NCBI GenBank assembly: GCA_964023205.1
Contig: OZ026835.1
Coordinates: 24,317,817 to 24,381,816, forward strand
From: Lutraria lutraria
Lineage: Eukaryota; Mollusca; Bivalvia; Venerida; Mactridae
Direction: 5' to 3'
DNA length: 64,000 bases
Shown one piece after another: positions 23,095-34,329 of the stretch. The position numbers were made by a program, and so were the translations under genes. The number at the start of each line of letters is the position of its first letter. The stretch's first letter is position 1. Below the pieces are notes generated by a model, which ran no database searches, was not told the origin of the DNA, and was given only the letters and a program-made list of their open reading frames with translations.

Positions 23095-24315
23095 GTAAGT
23101 TCTGCCAGCGGAACATTCACATTTCATCGGCTATATTTTGATATATATAATTGAAAATATCTTATAATGATGATCAGCATGACTTGTAATACTAATCTTA
23201 ATAGAAATGTTCTGCCGGCAGAACACTGATATATATTAACTATCAATATTTCTTGTTCGTCTTTAGTTTCTTGAGAAAAGGTTCTGCCAGAGGAACATTT
23301 ACAACCGACGGAACATTCACATCACAAAAACTGTATTTTGATATATTTCTAGTCCAACTTTACAGTTTCATGAGAAAATGTTCTGCCGGCAGAACAATTA
23401 TATACTGATAATTCATTAATTAGGTATTAGAAGAGATGTTCCGCCGACGGAACATTTTCCTCACAAAAACTGTTCTTTTAATTGATTCATTCCTTGTGAG
23501 ACTTTTGGAACAGTTTCTTGAGAGAATGTTCCGCTGGCGGAACATTCACATCACAAAACCTGTTTTTTGGTAAAATTCCTATGCGATTTTGCAGTTTCTT
23601 GAGAAAATGTTACGCCGGCAGAACAATTATATTCTGAAGATTCATAAATTTTAGAAGAGATGTTCCGCCGGCGGAACATTTTCCTCACAAAAACTGTATA
23701 AATTTTGAATTGATACATTTCTTGTGCAACTTTACAATTTCTTGAGAAAATGTTCCGCCAGCGGAACAGTCACATCTCAAAATCTGTATTTTTATATATT
23801 TCTTGTTCAACTTTACAGTTTCTTGAGAAAATATTCCGCCGGCAGAACATTCACATCTCAAGATCAGCATTTTGATATGTTTCATGTGCAACTTTACAGT
23901 TTCTTGAAGAAATGTTCCGCCGGCAGAACAATTATTTTCTGAAGATTCGTTAGGTATTAGAAGAGATGTTCCGCCGGCGGAACGTTTTCTTCACAAAAAC
24001 TGTATTTTGAGTTGATACATTTCTTGAGCAACTTTATAGTTTCTTGAGAAAATGTTCCGCCAGCGGAACAGTCACATCTCAAAATCTGTATTTTGATATA
24101 TTTCTTGTTCAACTTTACAGTTTCTTGAGAAAATGTTCCGCCGGCAGAACATTCACATCTCAAGATCAGCATTTTGATATGTTTCATGTGCAACTTTACA
24201 GTTTCTTGAAGAAATGTTCCGCCGGCAGAACATTCACATTTCAAAATCTGTATTTTGATATATTTCATATGCAACTTTAACAGTTTCTTGAAGAAATTTT
24301 CCGCCGGCAGAACAA
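23095..24315 (+). repeat. Array of 18-bp palindromes (TGTTCCGCCGGCGGAACA type), copy B
   Basis: About 17 palindromes, including the perfect TGTTCCGCCGGCGGAACA at 23661-23678. It has about three more units than copy A, as expected for unequal exchange. Spacers match copy A. Confidence 0.85.
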
Positions 24316-24358
24316 TTTTATTTCGTGTGATTCAATAGAATAATGTATATATATGTTT

Positions 24359-27300
24359 GTACATTCATTTCCCTTGGTGTCCTTGATGCTCGGTGGGTGC
24401 GTTTCTATGCGTCATTGGGTTACTTCCCTTTGTCGATGATGCACGTTTATGCGTGTTCGTTACCTTCAGGGTGTGATAAAAATGAGCGCATATTACCAAA
24501 TATAAATCGACTCGACTGAATGCAATCTAAGAATGTGAAAACGAAGGAATGACATTTCAATAAAGTCGTCTTCTTACACATACCCATGCTTATATAGTTC
24601 CTACCTAGCATGGGGCGTAGTGGGTGTTTGACACAGGAAGGCCCCCAAATCAGTGGGACAGTTCTCTCCGCATATGCTTACTTACATTCTTAATTTGTTA
24701 AGTTCGCAAATATATGAAACACAATTTCAATGCGGTGCCTGGTCTCCCTCATTCAATTTGGAATTGTTCTGCGATTAATTTGTTCCACTATTCTCAGACT
24801 GATAGTTTTTAAATAAATGCAATTCGGTAATGCAAGTACATCAATGTACATGCACCAACATACCATTAAACTTACTCACCTAATTCTATGTATACTGATT
24901 CACCATGTGTCCGATTACATACATATGTAACCGTACATGTTCAGTCTCTATATAATTGATATTAAAACAAATTGTTACTTTAACACACGCGCTGCTTATG
25001 GAATTCACAGTAAGATACATACGTACCATATGCACATTGCCGCCAACGACAACAACCCTTCACGCAATGATAACACGATACAGCAGCCTTGATTGGTACA
25101 TAGCGCAACATATCAAACTAAAGCCATGCGTCTTGTTTCGTTACAGTAACCCCACGTGAAATGCGATTAACATTCGCTATTATTGCAGAAATGAATATTA
25201 ATTAATGCAAAACGTACACAATGCGCTGTTTCTATTTCATTTAAATTGCAAGAAACAAACGCCAAGCGATTGCCGAACTTTATTAAGCCTGCATAACACT
25301 AACGAATGAAAAAAAGAAATAAAAAAAAAGATCCGTGGCCGGCCTCGAACCCGCCACAAAAAGTCTGTCTGTCTCGAAAGCTTTCAATGTCCGACGCTTT
25401 ACCGACTGCGCCATAGCGGGACACTGTCTGACGAGAATCGGAACAATTATATCAAGATTTTTGTGCACGTGTTAGGTTGAGTGGTTTCATATTACTGTAA
25501 ACTTGGCAAGTTTTACGATATCAGAAATTACTGTAAGAGACAAACATAATATATGACAAAAACATCCATTTCCCTTGGTGTCCTTGATGCTCGGCGGGTG
25601 CCATTCCTATACGTAATTGGGTTACTTCCCTTTGTCGATGATGCACGTTTATGCGTGTTCGTTACCTTCAGGGTGTGATAAAAATGAGCGCATATTACCA
25701 AATATAAATCGACTCGACTGAATGCAATCTGAGAATGTGAAAACGAAGGAATGACATTTCAATAAAGTCGTCTTCTTACACATACCCATGCTTATATAGT
25801 TCCTACCTAGCATGGGGCGTAGTGGGTGTTTGACACAAGACGGCCCCCAAATCAGTGGAACAGTTCTCTCCGCATATGCTTACTTACATTCTTAATTTGT
25901 TAAGTTCGCAAATATATGAAACACAATTTCACGTGGTGCCTGGTCTCCCTCATTCAATTTGGAATTGTTCTGCGTTTAATCGGTTCCACTTTTCTCAGAC
26001 TGATAGTTTTTATTAAGAAAATGCAATTCGGTAATGCAAGTACATCAATGTACATGCACCAACATACCATTATACTTACTCACACAATTATAAGTATACT
26101 GATTCACCATGTGTCCGTCTTACATACATATGTAAGTGTACATGTTCAGTCTCTATATAATTGATATTAAAACAAATTGTTACTTTAACACACGCGCTGC
26201 TTATGGAATTCACAGTAAGATACCTACGTACCATATGCACATTGCCGCCAACGACAGCAACCCAACACGCAATGATAACACGATACAGCAGCCTTCGTTG
26301 GTACATAGCGCAACATATCAAACTAAAGCCATACGGCTGGTTTCGTTACAGTAACCCCACGTGAAATGCGATTAACAATCGCTTTTATTGCAGAAATGAA
26401 TATTATTTAATGCAAAACGTACACAATGCGCTGTTTCTATTTCATTTAAATTGCAAGAAACAAACGCCAAGCGATTGCGGAACTGTTTGGAGCCTGCATA
26501 ACACTAACGAATGAAAAAAAAAAAAAGATCCGTGGCCGGCCTCGAACCCGCCACAAAAAGTCTGTCTGTCTCGAAAGCTTTCAATGTCCGACGCTTTACC
26601 GACTGCGCCATAGCGGCACACTGTCTGACGAGAATCGGAACATATATATCAAGATTTTTGTGCACGTGTTCGGTTGAGGGTTTCATATTACTGTAAACTT
26701 GGCAAGTTTTACGATATCAGAAATTGCTGTAAGAGACAAACATAATATATGACAAAAACATTCATTTCCCTTGGTGTCCTTGATGCTCGGTGGGTGCGTC
26801 ACCTATACGTAATTGGGTTACTTCCCTTTGTCGATGATGCACGTTTATGCGTGTTCGTTACCTTCAGGGTGTGATTAAAATGAGCGCATATTACCAAATA
26901 TAAATCGACTCGAATGAATGCAATCTAAGAATGTGAAAACGAAGGAATGACATTTCAATAAAGTCGTCTTCTTACACATACCCATGCTTATATAGTTCCT
27001 ACCTAGCATGGGGCGTAGTGGGTGTTTAACACAAGACGGCCCCCAAACCAGTGGGACAGTTCTCTCCGCATATGCTTACTTACATTCTCAATTTGTTAAG
27101 TTCGCAAATATATGAAACACAATTTCAACGCGGTGCCTGGTCTCCCTCAATCAATTAGGAATTGTTCTGCGATTAATCGGTTCCACTATTCTCAGACTGA
27201 TAGTTTTTAAATAAATGCATTTCGGTAATGCAAGTACATCAATGTACATGCACCAACATACTATTATACTTACTCACCTAATTATATGTATACTGATTCA

Positions 27301-27563
27301 CCATGTGTCCGACTAACCGTCTATATAATTGATATTAAAACAAATTGTTACTTTAACACACGCGCTGCTTATGGAATACACATTAAGATACCTACGTACC
27401 ATATGTACATTGCCGCCAACGACAACAACCCAACACGCAATGATAACACGATACAGCAGCCTTGATTGGTACATAGCGCAACATATCAAACTAAAGCCAG
27501 GCGGCTGGTTTCGTTACAGTAACCCCACGTGAAATGCGATGAACAATCGCTATTATTGCAGAA
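24359..27563 (+). repeat. 1.2-kb satellite array, left part (about 2.7 diverged monomers)
   Basis: Equivalent points recur at 24956, 26161 and 27329 (spacing 1205 and 1168 bp). The array starts inside a monomer ('acattcatttcccttggtg') directly after duplication copy B. It is cut at ...GCAGAA (27563) by the 17-kb insertion. The monomers differ from each other and from the right-hand array by several percent, more than the nearly identical monomers beyond 48 kb. Confidence 0.93.
25331..25424 (-). repeat. tRNA-like module inside a satellite monomer (early, diverged copy)
   Basis: On the minus strand, TGGCGCAGTCGGTAAAGCG fits a tRNA D-arm with A box and GGGTTCGAGGCC fits a T-arm with B box. The D-stem (GCGC with GCGT) and most of the T-stem pair, but the acceptor arms do not. 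Another copy is at about 26527-26617. Confidence 0.7.
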
Positions 27564-28055
27564 AACCTCCACCGGTTTGTTTTTGCCGCGCCGATCTTTG
27601 GCAAATACAGCCCCCACTTTTACGCGCTTTTGGGAAACAAAAACATTATTAAATTGTAGCATTTAGTTACTTATTAAAAAATTGTAAGTCCCATGTTTCT
27701 ATCTTTACTAGTTTTCTTGAAAAATGCAAAGAAAAACTGTCTTTGCCATGGCAATTTTTTTTTTATATTTAAAGAAACACTATGTAAGGGTGTGTAGGTA
27801 TCATAATTAACACAATTATTATGGTTTTGATCAATAAATATGAAATTTTAATTTTTAATTTTTGCCATGCATGGCAAAATTGCCATGGCAAATATTGCCA
27901 TGGCAAAATTTCCATGGCAAAACATTGCCATGGCAAAATTTATGGCAAGTTTAAAAAATTAGTAATTTAGTTAAATTACTATTACAGAAGTAAATTTCTG
28001 TAATAGAAAAGTTATTTAGGTGCGAATCGGCTTAGACCAGGTCTCGCATTTATTA
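27564..28055 (+). repeat. Left long terminal inverted repeat of the 17-kb insertion
   Basis: It starts AACCTCCACCGGTTTGTTTT and matches the reverse complement of 44112-44699 through to 'cttagaccagg.ctcgcattt'. It contains four perfect GCCATGGC palindromes (27745, 27882, 27897, 27927) and relics of more. It is about 100 bp shorter than the right copy because of fewer palindrome units and small deletions. Confidence 0.9.
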
Positions 28056-28379
28056 AGTATCTTAATTATTTTTTTGATACTCATTCAAAAGATCGGAAAA
28101 AATGTTATCATAAGATGAGTGATATTTAAGAATGTATATGTTAACAAATAGTCTAGCAAAGAAAATTCTTAATTTGAAACAAATGCTTTAAGATGTCATT
28201 ACTATGGAATTCCAGCTAGGGGTTTTGTTTCTGTGAAAATAAAACCGAAATGATATCTATCACATGCGAACCCACACATGAATTTAACTTCATACAATTG
28301 TTCCTAATTTTGTATTTCTAGACAATGAGTTATTTACTATAGGCACAATTCAGTACTCTCACCTCATTTTTAAAAAAGA

Positions 28380-29060
28380 GGGCCATGATGGCCCTTTATC
28401 ACTTTCCAGAAAAAAGACCCAAGAGAAAATAACCATGAGCCAATGTAAAAACAAGTCACCAGGGGACGAGGCCAATTTTAACCCCAGGGCCAAAATATCT
28501 AAGCTTTGGACCTTGGGGTTTCTGACAAGACGTTTTTTTGTAATTTCTATGTTTAAGCATATATAAGATAAGAGAAAAACTGGCCGGGACTAATTTGACC
28601 CACGGTCCATAATTTGAACACCCATGGCAGAGGACCACTAGAAAATGCTACTTACAAAATAGCTAAAATCTAGGCCATGTGGTTTTGGACAAAAGATTTT
28701 TTTTAAATTTTCCTAGTTAAGCCTATATAAAATAGATTAAACTCCGGGTTGAGCTAACTTTGACCCATGGGGTATAATTTGAACAAACTTGGTACAGGAC
28801 CACTAGACAATGCTACATACAAAATATCTAAGGTCTATATGCCTTGAGTTTTTGGACAAGAAGATTAAAAAAATTCACATATATAAGCCTATGTAAATCA
28901 GGAGACCCGAGTGGGCAGGGCCAATTTCAACCCCAGGGCCATAATTTGAACAAACATGGAAGAGGTTCACTACAAAATATTACATCTGAAATATCTAAGC
29001 TCCAAGCCCTGAGGTTTCAGAAAGAAGATTTTTTTAATTTTCCTATATAAAATAGAGTTA
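28380..29060 (+). repeat. Degenerate minisatellite ('ataatttgaacaaacttgg' type)
   Basis: About four units of 150-170 bp carry 'ccagggccataatttgaaca', 'gaggaccactagacaatgct' and 'aaaatatctaagctc'. It continues at 30541-30790 after the MITE, so the MITE split it. Confidence 0.75.
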
Positions 29061-29063
29061 TTA

Positions 29064-30537
29064 GGCCACACCAATTTAATAACTTGTTCATCGGATTTTT
29101 TTTCTGAAAAGAGCAAGCGAGCAAGCGAAATATTTTTATTAATATTATTTTTTACTTTTCCAATTTGACCGAGCGAGCGAGCGAAAAAATAATTTATTTT
29201 TTATTTTCCTTCTTTCAAACAAGCCAGCGAACAAGCGAATAAAAATCTAAAAAGCTTTTCTATTTCAAACAAGCATGTGATCAAGCAAATAACGATTCTG
29301 TATTTTTATTAGTTTCAATAACCCTTAGGTTTACCAGTGAAAACACTTTTAATGTCTTTATTCTATTCTCTTTTTATATGAAAATTGATAAATCACCCAT
29401 AAAGAAACACACAAAAAATATATTAAACTTACAGAACAATACAATGTATACCATATTCTTGTTACAATTACTAAAATAAAACGACATAATATTGTATACT
29501 GGATCTATCACTGGAATGACACTGTACACAACTTGGAAACAAGATTTAACTGTTTAATTTTGGAGACATTTTTTAAAAGAATTTACCTTTAATTCTATAT
29601 AAACTAGAACCATGAGTGAAGGATAGACCCACACCAAAATATTCTAAGATATCTTCAGTATACTGGTATACTTAAATCAATAGAAATAACAATAATCTGT
29701 GTGAATGTGCCATAAAATTCTGTGCCAAAGTCAAATTTTTAATATAATTTTACTTTGCATGTTAATTTGACTACTGATAACTGATGTCAACGTACTTTAG
29801 CGACTCCGTGTACAACTACCGTCTGAACAGTGCTATTCTAAATCGTTCTTTACAATGGGTACCGTGGGCTAACGAAAGTTGGTTTAAGTTTAACTTGTCA
29901 ATGTTTCGGTGACGTGTCATATAAACTCAGATTATTTGAAAAGCGAATTTTCGAGAATAGGCGATTTTTACCATGACACAGGCAGTTATTCTTGCACTAG
30001 TTTCGTTTTCAAAACGGGTTTTAATGTGTGATTTTTCTACACACAACAAATTAAATATTCAGTTTTTGAGGGCTGGGCAAAATCGAAAGAGTCTCGCCGT
30101 CACAAACAGTTGATTAGGCCACGAGCGCTACCATCTTGGGAACTAACGTCACCCGTATTCCTATTCCTCGCTACTTTTTTTCTATGGTCTTATCTACGAT
30201 AATCGACGTGTTTCTGATTGTCTATGGTATCGCGTGCAGTTAACATTCTTCTTAGGTTTAAATATTCGGAATTACCGAATAAATTCCATTAAAAAATCAG
30301 CTACGATATTATACTATCTCGGTATCGTAAAGAGAGCCGCATATATAATTGAGCAACACCGCAGAATACAATATTGTAGTGATAAAATCCGAGACACCGT
30401 ACCGTTCCGGATTTTTTAAAAAGATGTCGGCACGAGCAAGCGGTCGGAAGCAAAAAACAAAAAATAATATTATTTTTCTAATTTTGATAAAAAGTGAGCG
30501 GCAAATCCGATGAACAATTTATCAAACTGGTGTGGCC
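29064..30537 (-). mobile_element. MITE of the outer-shell family, no Kolobok insert (1,474 bp)
   Basis: It has the same GGCCACACC termini, flanked by TTA (29061-29063 and 30538-30540). Read on the minus strand it aligns with 2880-3477 followed directly by about 15111-16006, crossing near 29918. It therefore represents the state without the 11.6-kb insertion. It is non-coding. Confidence 0.88.
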
Positions 30538-30540
30538 TTA

Positions 30541-31045
30541 AACCCTGGGGTCATAATTTGAACAAACTTGGTAGAAGTCCTCAGGACAATACTACACTGA
30601 CTCAAAATAACTAAGCTCTAGGCCGTGTGGTTTTGGACATGAAGATTTAAGTCTATATAAGTCTACATAAATCAAGCGTACATGGGGCGGGCCAATTTTT
30701 ACCATGGGATCATAATTTTAACAAACTTGGTAGAGGTCCGCTAGACAATGCTTATACACAAAATATAGAAGCTTAGCCTTGGAACTACATGTATGCACCT
30801 GGGTCTTGTGCACTGCATATCACCTCATGGAATTTAACAGTTAACCCTGTTATTTTCAAATATGTCAATGCATAACGGAAATACAGCCTGGACAAGGTCT
30901 ATGACACTCTTTCATGCTTGACCTCCGAGTGTGACCTTGACCTTGGAGCTACAGACCTGGGTCTTGAACACTACGCACTATCTTATGGTATTTATCAATT
31001 GTACTAAGTTATTTTCACATTATATGTCTAATCATTAGGGACAAG
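30541..31045 (+). repeat. Minisatellite remainder and 'tgaccttgacctt' repeat
   Basis: 30541-30790 continues the minisatellite of 28380-29060. From about 30790, 'acctgggtcttg.gcac.gca' occurs twice around a 'gtgaccttgaccttggagct' block (near 30953), a common molluscan interspersed repeat. Confidence 0.6.
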
Positions 31046-32030
31046 GAAAATGCAGATGGACTAACTAACTGTTTCTTTTTAGCAGCAAAAGCACATTTAG
31101 GCATACTAAGAGTTAGAGCTAGGTATCGCACCTTAAAAACATATTGTGATATATCACAATAGTGCATGCTGTATCAGGATATGTATCGCAGTAAATATTG
31201 CAAGTTGTCATTAAATAAAGAATAATGAATAAGCATTCACATACAGCCTTGGGTAATAATGCAGTTTATTGGTGATAGTGTTGTCTGGAACCACACTTAG
31301 AAAGAATTTGTTCTTATTTAGCAGTGTCTAAACAATTAATACATGTATTATAATGTATATGTGCAAAGTTGATAATACAAGTTTGACCAGTTTTTAGACA
31401 TGAATTATATTTGGACTTATTTAAAGTCCAGTTATTTAAGCTAAATCCAATATATTGGTATGATGAAAAAATATTGTGTTATTGATATTGTCTAGCTGAT
31501 ATCGCAATAATGATAAACCGATAAAAGCTACCAACTCTATTCAGCGTTTTGATATTCGCAAATGACCAAAAAAAATTAATTATTTATCAATAGTAAATTA
31601 TCCTATATTTACATAATGATTTTGAGATTTTCCAGACATTCAGCACAAAAACAGTATTCTATTTATATGTATACACATTTAAATAAGACAGAAAAAGGTT
31701 TATTGTTTGTAACTTTTCTAGCAACATTCAGGTGCATTTAGACATAGTGGGATTCCCCGGAATATTCATACACATGTACAAATTATCTATGAATACTCAC
31801 TCAGAATAGAACATTAACATAATGAAATTTCTCAATATTCAATACAAAATATTCAGCAGTATTCATGCATGTAGATAAACTTTTGAATAGCATAAGTTTA
31901 TTTGTTGGTTACTTTTTAATAGCAAAACATAATGGTGTACTTAGGCATAGATGAAATATGATAACTTATAGATATACATGTATAATAACTACATCTTCAC
32001 CTATATTTATACAACAGTTGTAAACTGAAA
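31046..32030. other. AT-rich stretch without a gene
   Basis: No frame with coding character is seen on either strand. A short 'attgtgatatatcacaat' palindrome lies near 31144. Nothing else stands out. Confidence 0.5.
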
Positions 32031-32034
32031 TGCA

Positions 32035-32335
32035 TCTGCTTGCAAGTCGGATGCCCTACCAACTAAGCTCATCGGGCTGGTGAATATCTTAGCCAATTTA
32101 TGAATATTATATGAATATAATATGAATATAATATACGACAAAAAATTGATGCTACAATCCTCCTTCCTTTTTATTCTAAGTAACTCACTGCGACAACAAC
32201 AGACTTGACTAACCCAGCCTTTACTTCACCCTAGCTCTATGATAAAGTACCCGGTGTGGGGCTCAAAACTGTGACCCCCTGCTTGCAAGTCAGATGCTCT
32301 ACAGTCTACTGAGTTATTCGGGCTGGTAAATATCC
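32035..32335 (-). mobile_element. tRNA-Ala-like SINE with a second partial head
   Basis: On the minus strand, 32249-32325 reads as a tRNA-like head: an A-box region, anticodon loop TTGCAAG and a B-box-like GTTTTGAGCCCC. A second head fragment with the same CGACTTGCAAGCAG anticodon arm is at 32038-32085. The anticodon TGC and the arms suggest descent from tRNA-Ala. It is not a working tRNA gene, because the acceptor stem is not matched. Confidence 0.65.
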
Positions 32336-34171
32336 CAGTTGATCGATAATTAATATACCAGACTGCTACAATGTAAAATTAAGTAAGTTATCATGCCCAA
32401 CAGCTTTTAACTGAGGATTTTGAGTTCACAAAGATACTTTGTTCTTTGTTGTAATGCGGCAGACAGGCCAAATTGAGGAAGTGTCTTATTGCCACAAATA
32501 AGTTCAGACTAAATAGTTATCAGATAGGCCCTCCTGGACACATTCAAATAACAAAGCCTATCTAAAAATTCCCCAATCAATTTTAAATTATGCTGAGAGA
32601 AGGTGCAAATATAAAATAAATTGTAATCACCTGATAGCAGGGGAGACCCTTGCTTTATTATTCTGCATATGTCTGTAGTAATTAATTCTAATCGTTTGCA
32701 GCATTGAGCGAAGCACAAAATCATAAAGCATATGTTGACCGATTAGTATACTGACCAATCATACACGATAAGCTTGTGTGCTCGCCATTCATTGATCCAA
32801 GTCTGTAACAGTAAGTTTTTATTCTCTCAAGTTCCTAGCACTTTCACGGCCTAATCCGTTAGCTTTATTAATTATCCTTGCTGTATGAATATTCCTCTAT
32901 TATTCATTGATCTTTACACGGAAGGTTGCACACTTGATTATGTTTGTTTAGCTTAAAATTACTGTTAATATGTAGACCTCTAAACAGTGACAGTTCCAGA
33001 AGAAGCCATTTTGGGTATCACGTGCCTTACGTCGCTACGAAACGAGCGAAAGTTTTGCATCCTAAGTATTTCAATGAACAGAAAGATACGTGTACAAACA
33101 CCCGACAAGAACTGTCAGGTTTACTTTAATCCCACGAATATTTAGATGCATTAATTACCTAGGCCTACTGATTTTTTCAATGTTCCTGGATTTAACCAGT
33201 CCAAATGCGAGGTATATGATTTATTGACCAGGCAGTCTGGACAGTGCAGTACTGGGTAATAAAGCAGACCGGGTCGTAGCTTCTGCTTATATTAATATCA
33301 GTTGGCATATAAAATCAGCAGGATGTTAATTAGTCATAAAGTTATTATCAGTACCAATCAATGGATTTCTACTGCAACATCTAACATGCACACATGATAA
33401 GACAGATAAGGCAAAAAAACCATTCAGAGATTCGACCTCCCGTGGCCCTACTACGACCTCCCGCAGCTTTTGGAGTCACTTACATCTAGGAGCTACATAT
33501 ATAGCTACCCAGTACTGCTGTCCATGACTGTCGCAAATTTATAAGCCTTGTGCTGCTATGTTAGGTATATCTAGACGTGTTATTTTACTAAGTGCTACTT
33601 TTTACTCAATTATTTAAAGTATTGATATCGTGCGTAACGTCAAAAAATCTAGCCAATAATTAAATTAGTTTTTATTACTAAAAAATATGAGAATTTTACC
33701 GCAAACTTGTTGTATAATTGTGCATGTATTAACTGTAGAAATCTGTCCCGATTCTGCAGTATAGTTTTATTTTAATTTTCTAATGATATACTTTTTAATA
33801 TATATATATAGGTGTTAAGTAAGCTATAAACAGTATGTTTGTTTCGCAACGAATACTTATTTATTTATTTGTATGATCATCTGTAATATTTGTTGTGTAC
33901 AACTTTGTATGTACCAATGTATTATGTATACTACCTACCGTGTGTCCGATTAAACTATATTTGATAACATTTAGCATTAAAATGATTGCGATAATTAAAG
34001 TTTGCATCCAATATTAAATATATATAGTAGGTATTTGTTGCCAGAAATTACGAAATTGACTCTTAGATTAGAATCTACCCCTATATTGTGTTTTTAAACA
34101 ACGTGCTATAGACGTATTTTTTCATTCTTGGTATAATAGTATTTCGACAAGTATATAATACATATATATAT
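32336..34171. other. AT-rich non-coding stretch
   Basis: Short frames (for example 32509-32724 and 32944-33129) have no homology I recognise and no splice context. Part of it (about 33360-33490) is a diverged relative of stretches near 38041-38170 and 41518-41670, sharing 'gagattcgacctcc.gtgg' and 'cacttacat.taggagct'. Confidence 0.4.
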
Positions 34172-34329
34172 TGAAAAATAACTAACATTCCATAGGTATT
34201 ATTATAGATTTCAAATGCCGACCGGTTTCGTCACTGACTCAGGGTGTTTAATGCCCTGATGAGTCAGTGACGAAACCGGTCGGCATTTGAAATATATAAT
34301 AATACCTATGGAATGTTAGTTATTTTTCA
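34172..34329. mobile_element. 158-bp fold-back (hairpin) MITE
   Basis: The arms 'tgaaaaataactaacattcc' ... and its complement pair almost fully over about 75 bp, including 'caaatgccgaccggtttcgt'. The loop is around 'tgtttaat'. The whole would form one long hairpin when transcribed or single-stranded. Confidence 0.85.

Larger units (their letters stand above)
21009..24358 (+). repeat. Tandem segmental duplication, copy B
   Basis: It repeats 17627-20770 in the same order and orientation, and its right edge abuts the 1.2-kb satellite at about 24359. Near its start (21044-21091) it has an extra inverted duplication of about 24 bp ('aactttattagttatgatga' and its complement) absent from copy A. 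Confidence 0.85.

Noticed and set aside
20272..24280. Repetitive open frames (CSAGGTFSQET and NFLRKCSAGRTFTSQ types) on both strands
   Set aside because: They are by-products of the palindrome array, whose symmetry gives similar peptides on both strands; frames vary with spacer length.
24044..24315. CRISPR-like regular palindromes with spacers
   Set aside because: The context is eukaryotic, spacers are themselves repeats, and spacing is uneven.
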